DNA of 64,000 nt from Bacteroidota bacterium (GTDB lineage Bacteria > Bacteroidota > Bacteroidia > Bacteroidales > JACABE01): assembly GCA_026391675.1 (NCBI GenBank), contig JAPLDQ010000004.1, forward strand, positions 95,747 to 159,746, given 5' to 3'. Both the position numbers and the translations under genes were made by a program. Below the pieces are notes generated by a model, which was not told the DNA's origin, ran no database searches, and saw only the letters and a program-made list of their open reading frames with translations. Position 1 is the stretch's first letter. Each line of letters starts with the position of its first letter. This document shows, one piece after another, positions 51,601 to 60,466 of the stretch.

Positions 51601-52578
51601 TTAGTATTTAACGGTTCTTTCAATTTCATAAAAAATTCTTTCGGGTGAAATCAGATAAAAATGTTCACCTCTTGGCAATGGCACTATAGTATCGAAACCA
51701 CCCACTCTTTTTGGCGGTGCTTCCAGATGCAGGAAGGCTTCTTCGCTGATGATGGCTGCAATTTCTGCACCAATTCCAAAACTGGTCGGTGCTTCGGCAA
51801 CGGTAATGATTCTGCCTGTTTTCTTTACAGATGCTGCTATGGTTTCTTTATCAATAGGATAAATCGTACGCAAATCAATCAGTTCAACGGAAATACCTGC
51901 TTCTTTTGCCATTACCATGGCTTTCTGAACTTCCCTTACCAAAGCACCGTAAGTAACGATGGTAACATCAGTTCCCTGGGTCAGCACTTTGGCCTTGCCG
52001 ATGGGAACGGTAAATTTTTCTTCGGCAACTTCCTGCTTGATGGCACGATAGATGCGTTTGGGTTCCATAAAAATGACAGGGTCGTTGCTTTCAATAGCTG
52101 AAATCAATAATCCTTTGGCATCATGAGGAGTAGATGGAATTACCACTTTTAATCCCGGAATATGGGCATAAAAGGCTTCCATACTTTCCGAGTGATGTTC
52201 CAGTGCGTTAATTCCACCGCCGTAAGGCATTCTGATAACCATGGCCATTTTGTACCTGCCGCGGCTTCTGTTGTGTAATCTTGAAACGTGAGAGATTATC
52301 TGATTTAAGGCAGGATAGGCAAAACCCGAAAACTGCATTTCAACCACAGGTCTTAAACCTGCAGCAGCCATGCCAATGGCAGTACCAACAATACCCGATT
52401 CAGCCAGGGGTGAATCAAAAACGCGGTCGGCACCATATTTGGCCTGTAAGCCTTCTGTTACCCTGAAAACACCGCCTTCAACGCCGACATCTTCACCATA
52501 TACAATAATATTTCTGTCTTCTTTTAACTTTATATCCAGTGCATCATTCACTGCATTCACCATATTCATTACTTTCAT
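51601..52578 (-). CDS. 2-oxoacid/pyruvate dehydrogenase E1 beta
   Basis: VYGEDVGVEGGVFRVTEGLQAKYGADRVFDSPLAESGIVGTAIGMA. Confidence 0.93.
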   Translation of the reverse strand: MKVMNMVNAVNDALDIKLKEDRNIIVYGEDVGVEGGVFRVTEGLQAKYGADRVFDSPLAESGIVGTAIGMAAAGLRPVVEMQFSGFAYPALNQIISHVSRLHNRSRGRYKMAMVIRMPYGGGINALEHHSESMEAFYAHIPGLKVVIPSTPHDAKGLLISAIESNDPVIFMEPKRIYRAIKQEVAEEKFTVPIGKAKVLTQGTDVTIVTYGALVREVQKAMVMAKEAGISVELIDLRTIYPIDKETIAASVKKTGRIITVAEAPTSFGIGAEIAAIISEEAFLHLEAPPKRVGGFDTIVPLPRGEHFYLISPERIFYEIERTVKY

Positions 52579-52608
52579 TTGTGGATTTTTTTAATGTTTT
52601 TAAAATGT

Positions 52609-52671
52609 ACAAATCAATGCCCAAATAAACTTTACGTCTTGCTGTTTTAAATTTAATCGTGGGCATTTCAT
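52609..52671. repeat. Paired-arm element copy B
   Basis: ACAAATCAATGCCCAAATAA-N28-TCGTGGGCATTTCAT; overlaps stop codon of E1 alpha by 4 nt. Confidence 0.85.
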
Positions 52672-53756
52672 TTTCTGGCCTCCTTCCACTTCAGGAAATT
52701 CTCATAATCATTTTGTTGTTTTTTCAGGTCGTCTGGCATATCTTCGTACATATAGCCGAATACATCACCGATTTTATAGGCAGGATAATTCTCTGCTTCC
52801 ACAAATTGTCTTTCCACTTCTTTTTTGAATTCAACAACTAATGCATCTTCTTCTTTCTGCGACCATAATTTCTTGCTGATAAGATATGCTTTCATTCTTT
52901 TCAACGGATCAGTGAGATCCCATGCATCTTCTTCCTCTTTAGTACGGTATTTGGTAGGATCATCAGAAGTGGTGTGGGCACCTTTACGGTAAGTCATGGC
53001 TTCAATCAGCACCGGGCCGTTACCGGCAAGTGCATAATCAGAAGCTGCTTTGATGGCCTGATACATGGCAAAGATGTCATTGCCATCCACCTGTATGCCG
53101 GCAATGCCGTAAGCTACGGATTTGATGGCGATGCTTTTTGAAGCAGTCTGTACTTTAAAGGGTGTAGATATACCATACTGGTTGTTCTGTATCATGAAGA
53201 TCACGGGGACTTTCCAAGCACCTGCCATATTGACGGCTTCATGAAAATCACCTTCGGAAGTGCCACTATCACCGCAGAAAGCATAAACCACTTCCTTCTT
53301 TTTATTGTATTTTATTTCGTAGCCAATACCTGTAGCATGAATAAGCTGTGACGCAATAGGCACAGACATAGGCAGCATGTGGTTGGCATTTTTAAAAACA
53401 TTACCGTCTTCGTGGCCCATAAAGACCAGGAAGATATCTTTAAGTGTACCGCCTTTGGCAAGATAAGCACCCATTTCCCTGAAGGCAGGCACCAGCCAGT
53501 CTTCATCGCGCATCACCATGCCCGTGGCAACAGAAATGGCTTCCTGTCCGTAATTGGGCGGGTAAGTGTAAATTCTTCCCTGTCGCTGGTAAGATACGGT
53601 TTGTAAATCGGCGGTACGGGCAAACAACATGTCTTTGTATGCTTTCACCAGCCTTTCATTGTCAATTTCGGGCATCCATTTCTTATTGATAACTTTTCCA
53701 TCGTTATCAATAACCCGGAATATCTTTTCATTTATTGGATTATATTCCTCAAACAT
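52668..53756 (-). CDS. 2-oxoacid/pyruvate dehydrogenase E1 alpha
   Basis: FCGDSGTSEGDFHEAVNMAGAWKVPVIFMIQNNQYGIST; TYRKGAHTTSDDPTKYR. Confidence 0.93.
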   Translation of the reverse strand: MFEEYNPINEKIFRVIDNDGKVINKKWMPEIDNERLVKAYKDMLFARTADLQTVSYQRQGRIYTYPPNYGQEAISVATGMVMRDEDWLVPAFREMGAYLAKGGTLKDIFLVFMGHEDGNVFKNANHMLPMSVPIASQLIHATGIGYEIKYNKKKEVVYAFCGDSGTSEGDFHEAVNMAGAWKVPVIFMIQNNQYGISTPFKVQTASKSIAIKSVAYGIAGIQVDGNDIFAMYQAIKAASDYALAGNGPVLIEAMTYRKGAHTTSDDPTKYRTKEEEDAWDLTDPLKRMKAYLISKKLWSQKEEDALVVEFKKEVERQFVEAENYPAYKIGDVFGYMYEDMPDDLKKQQNDYENFLKWKEARK

Positions 53757-53840
53757 ATTTCTTTGGTATAATTAATTTTTATAAGTTCAATCTAGAAACA
53801 AAGATATGTTAAAATGGTTCAAGGAGTTTGTTTTTTGTTG

Positions 53841-53907
53841 ATAAGTTATTGGGTTATTAGGTTATTGGGTTATTAAGTTATTAAGTTATTAGGTTATTAA
53901 GTTATTG
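53841..53907. repeat. GTTATTRRGTTATT 8-nt word repeat
   Basis: ataagttattgggttattaggttattgggttattaagttattaagttattaggttattaagttatt. Confidence 0.9.
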
Positions 53908-54140
53908 TGGGCAGAGCTGATTTGGTGATTTGGTGAATTAGCGATTTGGTTCATTTAATCATTATGAATTTAGGTTAAATCTCTCCGGACGCTGAGCGGA
54001 GTCGAAGCGTTGCTGAATCCCTTTTATCGAAATGGTTCTGTTGATAATTAATGATAAAATTATATTAAAAAAAACCACTAAGGCACTTAGGACACTAAGT
54101 TGCACTAAGAATTTAAAACTTTGCGATTTTGTCAGTTTAC

Positions 54141-54350
54141 AATGATGTTTATTTCGTATTCAAGGAGGTTTATGACACCAGTAATGAGTTTTATTTCGCT
54201 TACAATGAGGTTTATGACACCTGCAATGAGGTTTATGTCACTTTCAATGAGGTTTATGTCGTCTTCAATTAGGTTTATGACACCGTCAATGAGGTTTATG
54301 CAGCCTTCAATGAGGTTTATAACGTCTGCAATGAGGTTTATGCAGCATGC
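54141..54350. repeat. Tandem array of ten 21-nt units: conserved AATGAGGTTTAT plus variable 9 nt
   Basis: Ten consecutive units of exactly 21 nt, read directly. Confidence 0.95.
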
Positions 54351-54507
54351 AATGACAATAATGTTAAAATTGATATAAAACGAAAATAATCTTAAACAAG
54401 ATAAATATTTATTTACGGTTTATTTTTTTCACAATGGAAGCATATGAAAAAATAATTACTTTTACTGTCATATATCGCTTTAAAATGCTGTAACTTTGTT
54501 ATCTGAT

Positions 54508-57500
54508 ATGAAAAAAGCTGCCATCATATTTCTTTTCTGCTTTGTATCTGTATGCTTATTTGCGGGTAACAAGAAATCTGATAAAGCCCGAGAGGCTAAA
54601 GTAAAGGCATTGGCTGGAAATACCCCGCTTGAATTTATCGAAAACAAGGGACAAATTATCAATACCGAAGGCAAGGCTGCAAATAATGTCTTGTTTAAGG
54701 CCAGTTGCGGAAATTTTGATATTTATGTAACGGATAAGGGCTTGAGTTATGTCTTTGTGAAGTCAGAAGGCAGAAGTCAGAAGTTGAGCGAAGCGAAATC
54801 CCGAGAACAAAGTGATTCGGGATCGGAAGTTGAGCGAAGCGAAATCCCGAAAGCGAAGCGATTCGGGATCGGAAGTAAAGAAGAAAAAGAAGAGGAAAAT
54901 AAAATATTTTCCTATTACCGTCTGGATATGAATCTGGAGGGTGCAACGATTGACATAGCCAATATCATCAAAGAAGAAGAAAGCAAACAGGGGCATTACA
55001 ACTATTTTTATCCTCATTGCCCTCAGGGAATTTACAATGTAAAAGCCTATAGTAAAATTACCATCAGAAACATTTACAAGGGAATTGACTGGGTGATCTA
55101 TTGCAATACAAACAATAAGGAGCAACCCATTAAATACGATTTTGTTGTTCATTCTGGAGCTGATTATAAGGACATTAAAATAAAATTTGTAAATGCCGAC
55201 AGTTTAGGCTTAACGGACAATGAAACTAAACTGAAGATTTCCTGCATTGCCGGTAACATTGCAGAAGGGAAACTCTATTCTTTCATAAAAGATAATGATG
55301 ATGAAATACAAAGTCGTTATGTAATCGAAAATGACAGCATCATTTCATTTAAAATAGCTGATTACGATAGTACTAAGACATTGATTATTGACCCTTTGGT
55401 TTGGGCAACGTATTACCATAGTACTTATCCCGGTTATTTAACAACATTTAATTCTATTGCAACAGATAATCAGAATAATGTTTATATAACAGGATATTCA
55501 ATGACTACAAACTTTCCATGCCAGCAGTTGGCCGGAGCTTACTGGCAACCAAATAATGCAACATCAAGTAGTTCAAATATTATCATATTGAAGTTTAACA
55601 ACCAAAATCAAAGGTTTTGGGCAACATATTATGGTGGTAGTAGCGGAGAACAAGCAAAAGCTATATGTACCGACAGTCAGAATAATGTATATATTTTCGG
55701 TAATGCCGGTACAAACTTTCCATGTCAACAATTGAGCGGAGCATGGTGGCAAGCTAGTAATGCAGGGCAGATAGATCTTTTTATCTTAAAATTTAGCAAC
55801 CTTGGGGTAAGACAATGGGCTACCTATTATGGCGGAAATTATGTTGATGAGGCCTATTCAATTTGTGCTGACAGTCAGGATAATATTTACCTGACAGGTT
55901 ATACTCAATCATCAAACTTTCCTATCCTTCAGCAAACTGGGTCGTACTGGCAATCATCCATTTTAGGAGGAAATGACGCTTTTATTATAAAATTTAACAA
56001 TAATGGTACTAGGTTATGGGCTACATATTATGGTGGATATGGAACTGATGGAGGAGCTTCAATTTGTACAGACAGTCAGGATAATCTTTATATAACAGGT
56101 TGCGCTCGATCTTCAGACTTTCCAACACAACAATTAGCAGGAGCATATTGGCAGCCAACGAACAATGACACAACTACTCTAGGGACAATTTTTATATTAA
56201 AATTCAACAGTAATGGTGTCAGGAAATGGTCAACCTATTATGGGGGCAGTGGTTCAGAATTGGGCTCATCAATTTGTTGTGATGGACAGGATAATATTTA
56301 TTTAACAGGATCTGTCTTTTCACATGATTTTCCATGTCAGCAATTAATGGGTGCATATTGGCAAGCTGTAAATACATCTTATGCAGGATTGGCCTTTTTT
56401 ATTCTTAAATTTAATAATTTGGGTGTAAGACAATGGGCCACTTATTATGGTGGGACAGGGCAAGAAGAAGCATATGCAATTTGTTCAGATAATCAGAATA
56501 ATATATTTCTAACAGGATATACATCGTCTTTCAATTTTCCGATACAACAGACTGCTGGAGAATTTTATCAGGCGAACTTTGCTGGTTTCCAGGATGCTTT
56601 TATTTTAAAATTCAACAATCAGGGAGTAAGACAGTGGTCTACCTTTTACGGAGGCATTCATGATGATAGAGCTTATGGTATTGCCACTAATAATCAAAAC
56701 AATGTATATATAGTTGGGAGAATCTATGATAGCGATGCCTATACATTAAACCCGGGAAACGGTTCTTTTTTTTATAGTGGGATAACTGGACAAAGAGATA
56801 ATTTTATACTTAAAATTGCTCCCTGTAATGTACATCCTCCATTATCATTACAAAATAACAGAAATAACATCTGTGCTAATGATACCGGAATGATTACGTT
56901 GTCTTCACACGGAGGCTCAGGAGATACCTTAAAATGGTACAGGGGAGCTTGTGGCCAAAATTATATTGGTAAGGATAGCATATTAACCATAGCCTCACCA
57001 ACAACAACCACAACCTATTATGCCCGCTGGGAAAGTTTATGCGATACTTCTGTTTGTGATAGCATAACCATTAATGTATTTCCTCTGTCAAATACTCTGT
57101 TGAATCCTGTTATTTGCCAGGATGATAGTTTTAAAGTTGCCTCTCATTTTTATACAGTTGCCGGTAATTATTCCGATACCCTCACAACAGTAAATGGCTG
57201 CGATAGCATCATTACAACATACTTAACCGTAAATCCTAAAATGCAAACAACGCTTAATCCTGTAATTTGTCAGGGTGAGAGCTTTCAATGCGGTATACAT
57301 AATTATACAGTTAGCGGTATATATTCCGATACTTTATTAAGCTATAAAGCTTGTGACAGTATTGTTACCATCAATTTAACGGTAGTAGCTGTTCCGGTTG
57401 TTAATTTTGGCAAGGATACTACCTTGTGTTTATTACAATCCATAGTATTGGATGCAACTACTCAGTATGCCAGCTATTTATGGCAGGATATGAGCACTAA

Positions 57501-57888
57501 TCCCGGCTATACGGTAAATCAATCAGGTGTTTATTGGGTAAGGGTCAGTATTGACAGCAATTGCATTGTTAGTGATACCATAAGTATTGGCTATGAAGAT
57601 TGCCATGATCCCAGAATATTTATACCCAACAGTTTCACACCCGACGGAGATGGCTTGAATGATGTATTTAAAGTAGAAACCAATGAGAATTTTAAAGAAT
57701 TTGAGATGTATATCTATAACCGCTGGGGAGAACAAATCTTTGAAAGTCCTGATAAATCTATTGGCTGGGACGGAACATACAAAGGCGACAAGGCCCCTGT
57801 GGGCGCATATATTTATATGCTAACAGCCACTATTAAAGAAACCAATGTACAGATAAAAAGAAGCGGCAGTGTTAGTTTGGTGAGGTAG
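54508..57888 (+). CDS. Large secreted SBBP/beta-propeller repeat protein with T9SS type B (gliding motility-associated) C-terminal domain
   Basis: About seven DSQNNxYxTG..NFPxQQ..YWQ..ILKFNNxGxRxWATYYGG repeats; C-term IPNSFTPDGDGLNDVFKVE...YIYNRWGEQIFES...GWDGTYKGDKAPVGAYIY; ATG 54508. Confidence 0.88.
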   Translation: MKKAAIIFLFCFVSVCLFAGNKKSDKAREAKVKALAGNTPLEFIENKGQIINTEGKAANNVLFKASCGNFDIYVTDKGLSYVFVKSEGRSQKLSEAKSREQSDSGSEVERSEIPKAKRFGIGSKEEKEEENKIFSYYRLDMNLEGATIDIANIIKEEESKQGHYNYFYPHCPQGIYNVKAYSKITIRNIYKGIDWVIYCNTNNKEQPIKYDFVVHSGADYKDIKIKFVNADSLGLTDNETKLKISCIAGNIAEGKLYSFIKDNDDEIQSRYVIENDSIISFKIADYDSTKTLIIDPLVWATYYHSTYPGYLTTFNSIATDNQNNVYITGYSMTTNFPCQQLAGAYWQPNNATSSSSNIIILKFNNQNQRFWATYYGGSSGEQAKAICTDSQNNVYIFGNAGTNFPCQQLSGAWWQASNAGQIDLFILKFSNLGVRQWATYYGGNYVDEAYSICADSQDNIYLTGYTQSSNFPILQQTGSYWQSSILGGNDAFIIKFNNNGTRLWATYYGGYGTDGGASICTDSQDNLYITGCARSSDFPTQQLAGAYWQPTNNDTTTLGTIFILKFNSNGVRKWSTYYGGSGSELGSSICCDGQDNIYLTGSVFSHDFPCQQLMGAYWQAVNTSYAGLAFFILKFNNLGVRQWATYYGGTGQEEAYAICSDNQNNIFLTGYTSSFNFPIQQTAGEFYQANFAGFQDAFILKFNNQGVRQWSTFYGGIHDDRAYGIATNNQNNVYIVGRIYDSDAYTLNPGNGSFFYSGITGQRDNFILKIAPCNVHPPLSLQNNRNNICANDTGMITLSSHGGSGDTLKWYRGACGQNYIGKDSILTIASPTTTTTYYARWESLCDTSVCDSITINVFPLSNTLLNPVICQDDSFKVASHFYTVAGNYSDTLTTVNGCDSIITTYLTVNPKMQTTLNPVICQGESFQCGIHNYTVSGIYSDTLLSYKACDSIVTINLTVVAVPVVNFGKDTTLCLLQSIVLDATTQYASYLWQDMSTNPGYTVNQSGVYWVRVSIDSNCIVSDTISIGYEDCHDPRIFIPNSFTPDGDGLNDVFKVETNENFKEFEMYIYNRWGEQIFESPDKSIGWDGTYKGDKAPVGAYIYMLTATIKETNVQIKRSGSVSLVR

Positions 57889-58020
57889 GATAGTGGGAGT
57901 TATGAATTATAAGTTATAAGTTTTTGGTTATTTATACAGTTGAATGTGTTTGTTTTGTCATTCCGAGTTTTAACATTTAGAAAAATGCTTGAAGGTACGA
58001 TGACAAAAATATAAAATCAT

Positions 58021-58470
58021 TGCTTTTTCAATCTCTGCGGTCCTTTGCGCCTTCTTTGCGGCTCTCAGCGGTAAAAAAGTTTAACCGCAGACCTCTGCGG
58101 TTCTTTGCTTTTTCTCCGAGGTTCTCTGCGGTTTAAAAAAAATACTGCAAAATACACATCGGTTTCTAAAATTAACCAAAGCAAAAAAATAATTATCATT
58201 TCAACGCTGTCAGGTGCAGGCACGCTGACAGCATTTTTTAGCGAATATCAGCGTTTTCATCTTCGAAAATCAGCGGGAAATATTTTGTACTAAAACCCGT
58301 CGGGAACTTCGTACCCAACGGGTTGACAAAGAATTGCTCATTGCTCATTGTAAAAGAAATTGCTTCGACTCCGCTCAGCAACCAGCTTTTAGTGAACATT
58401 TCAACCAAAAACTCAGCGTCGGGAGCTCCCACTTTAAGTACTCTAAGTATTCTAAGTACTTTAAGTACTC
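58021..58470. repeat. Mosaic of several intergenic repeat families
   Basis: CTCTGCGGTTCTTTGC words (58030-58135), CTGTCAG-N11-CTGACAG (58207-58231), AACCCGTcGGG..CCCaACGGGTT (58294-58324), GCTTCGACTCCGCTCAGC (58362-58379), AAGTACTyTAAGTA words (58431-58470). Confidence 0.8.
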
Positions 58471-59236
58471 AATTATTCTTCTCCGGCAGATAATGCCAAA
58501 ACCTTTTAGGCATAAACTGCATCTGCACCTTCAGATTCTTACGCTCCTTTATATTGATGGCATCAAAATAGCTTTTCCATAATATCTGGTAGGTTTCTTC
58601 CTTTTCTTCCAGCAGGCTGGCATTGATTTTACCCGATGCCTTGCTGATGTTTTCCAGTGTCAGTTTGATTTCTTCCACTGTTTTTAAATCATAATAAATA
58701 CCATAATCTCTTTTAGTATCATAGATAATCCATACCTGGTCGCGGAAGCGGTTTTTAAAATGCCTGCCGATAAGAGGGATAACATCATAGTTGGGCTCAA
58801 TGGGAGCAAAGAAGATATTGTCATTGGTTTTCTGAAACCTGACAAACATCAGCATGCGGTGGGCTTCCCTCAGCACCTTGCGCTGTATCTGCTTCATCTT
58901 CAGTACACTTTCTTCACGGTAATTTATTGACACATTGTAATTGGATTCAAATACCAGCTTCAGAAACTGATAAACAAGCATTTCAATGCCATCCATTTCC
59001 GAAAGGAAACAGTGATATACCATTTCACCCGCTTTTTTGTCGCTGCGCTTCAGCAAACCCTGCCACACCCTTTCAGCCTTTTCAATATCAGTAACAACTT
59101 CAAAAGGAGTATACAGCAAGCTCGACTGAAAATCAGCCCTGCCGGCAATCAGATCCGCTTTCAGCTTCATCCTGAAGGCTTCAAATACAACGCTGAGGAG
59201 ACCTTCGAAGGTATTGTCGTAGAGGAAAATGTTCAT
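58469..59236 (-). CDS. TIGR03915-like (DUF4130) probable DNA metabolism protein
   Basis: MNIFLYDNTFEGLLSVVFEAF; VLREAHRMLMFVRFQKTNDNIFFAPIEPNYDVIPLIGRHFKNRFRDQVWIIYDTKRDYGIYYD. Confidence 0.85.
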   Translation of the reverse strand: MNIFLYDNTFEGLLSVVFEAFRMKLKADLIAGRADFQSSLLYTPFEVVTDIEKAERVWQGLLKRSDKKAGEMVYHCFLSEMDGIEMLVYQFLKLVFESNYNVSINYREESVLKMKQIQRKVLREAHRMLMFVRFQKTNDNIFFAPIEPNYDVIPLIGRHFKNRFRDQVWIIYDTKRDYGIYYDLKTVEEIKLTLENISKASGKINASLLEEKEETYQILWKSYFDAINIKERKNLKVQMQFMPKRFWHYLPEKNN

Positions 59237-59304
59237 TTTTAGTTCATAAAGTTATTAAGTTATAAAGTTATTAAGTTATTGGGTTATTAGGTTATTAAGT
59301 TATT

Positions 59305-60359
59305 AATGTGAATCAAGGGTTAAAAGATTAAGTTTATAAAAGCAGCAGAGATTTTTCCAAAAACATGAACAAAAAGGCCTTTAGTTGATCTCACCTTACT
59401 CGCTCTCTGAATATCAGTATGTTCAATTATCCAATTAAAGAATCCTTCGATAGGTTGCCTCACTTTTGAGACTGCTTTTGAAAATAAATCTACATAAGCT
59501 TTGTCACGTTGTTTTTCTACCTCTGTCTGCCCTTTTATTCCTTTTATTGGAGTAAGCATAATAGAATCTTTTTCTTTTTCAAGTTGTGTAAAAAATTCTT
59601 CATTAAAGTAAATCTTGTCACCCCAAAACATACGGCAATAGATGTTAGACCAAGCTTCTTTAAATACATACAAATCACTAACAGAAGCAGGAGTTACAAT
59701 TAATTGTTCAGGAAAAGGTAATTGACCTGAACGTCTAAATGCCAATGCATGCAACTTTAATCCGTGATAATAAATACCCTTGCTTGAACAAATACCTTTA
59801 TCTACAATTTCAGTGGCAACTTTTGGAGACCTCCTGCCTGAGCATGTAATTATAGGCATTGAGTCTAAAAGACTTTGATCTAATATGCAATCTTCTGGAA
59901 TAAAATCATTCAAAAGCTTTATTGATAAATTCTTGAAGGCTTCAGATAATCTATTTAATCTGTTATTAAATGCTTGATAACTGCCTAAATAAGGAAACCA
60001 TGAAATTAAATAATCATTAGCAAACTTGTGAATCTGCTTGATTTTTAGTCGTTGTTCTTCATGAATTACAAATAAATAGATTGTCATAATTTCTATATCT
60101 GTTAGTTCTGGTTTGTCATTATTACTGAATCTTTCACAAGAATATTTTAAATTTTCTTCAAAACTTTTTTCTACAAAAAAATAAATTTGTATTAATTTTA
60201 CAGCTTTAGCCTCGATAATCATATCTTTAGATAATAGGTGAAATAATCATCTAAGGTAATGATTATCAGGCTATTATAAAAATATATTTTACATAAGTTA
60301 CTAACATTCAATATGTTAATAACTCTTGGCTCTATTTATTTCAACTCTTGATTCGCATT
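59305..60359 (-). mobile_element. IS982-like insertion sequence, 1055 bp
   Basis: Terminal inverted repeats AATGTGAATCAAGGGTTAAAA / AATGCGAATCAAGAGTTGAAA; ATTAAGTTATT present on both flanks (59294-59304, 60360-60370); single transposase ORF. Confidence 0.75.
59320..60222 (-). CDS. Transposase, IS982-like DDE type
   Basis: LTDIEIMTIYLF...QAFNNRLNRLSEAF...ILDQSLLDSMPIITCSGRRSP...GIYYHGLKLHALAF. Confidence 0.75.
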   Translation of the reverse strand: MIIEAKAVKLIQIYFFVEKSFEENLKYSCERFSNNDKPELTDIEIMTIYLFVIHEEQRLKIKQIHKFANDYLISWFPYLGSYQAFNNRLNRLSEAFKNLSIKLLNDFIPEDCILDQSLLDSMPIITCSGRRSPKVATEIVDKGICSSKGIYYHGLKLHALAFRRSGQLPFPEQLIVTPASVSDLYVFKEAWSNIYCRMFWGDKIYFNEEFFTQLEKEKDSIMLTPIKGIKGQTEVEKQRDKAYVDLFSKAVSKVRQPIEGFFNWIIEHTDIQRASKVRSTKGLFVHVFGKISAAFINLIF

Positions 60360-60433
60360 ATTAAGTTATTCCGAAACCTCTGCCTAACAGTCTAACAGTC
60401 TAAAAGCCTAAAAGCCTACAGCCTTTTAAATCA

Positions 60434-60466
60434 CCGCATCACCGCATTATCGCATCAACACATTAA
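60434..60466 (-). repeat. TTMATGTGTTGATRCGATAATGCGRTGATG repeat directly after stop codon
   Basis: Matches 10940-10971 at about 29/33 positions in the same orientation relative to its upstream gene. Confidence 0.75.

Noticed and set aside
54141-54350. Possible CRISPR array (constant plus variable segments)
   Set aside because: Constant part is 12 nt and variable part 9 nt, with patterned rather than unique spacers, and no cas genes in the window.
54121-54378. 85-aa ORF with MRFM-x3 heptad repeats (RFMTPAMRFMSLS...)
   Set aside because: It is the translation of a 21-nt tandem DNA repeat whose other frames are also mostly open; no clear ribosome site or signal. Treated as non-coding repeat DNA.
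58105-58582. Small ORFs 58105..58293, 58238..58432 and 58334..58582
   Set aside because: Composed of intergenic repeat families or overlapping the end of the real minus-strand CDS; no protein-like features.
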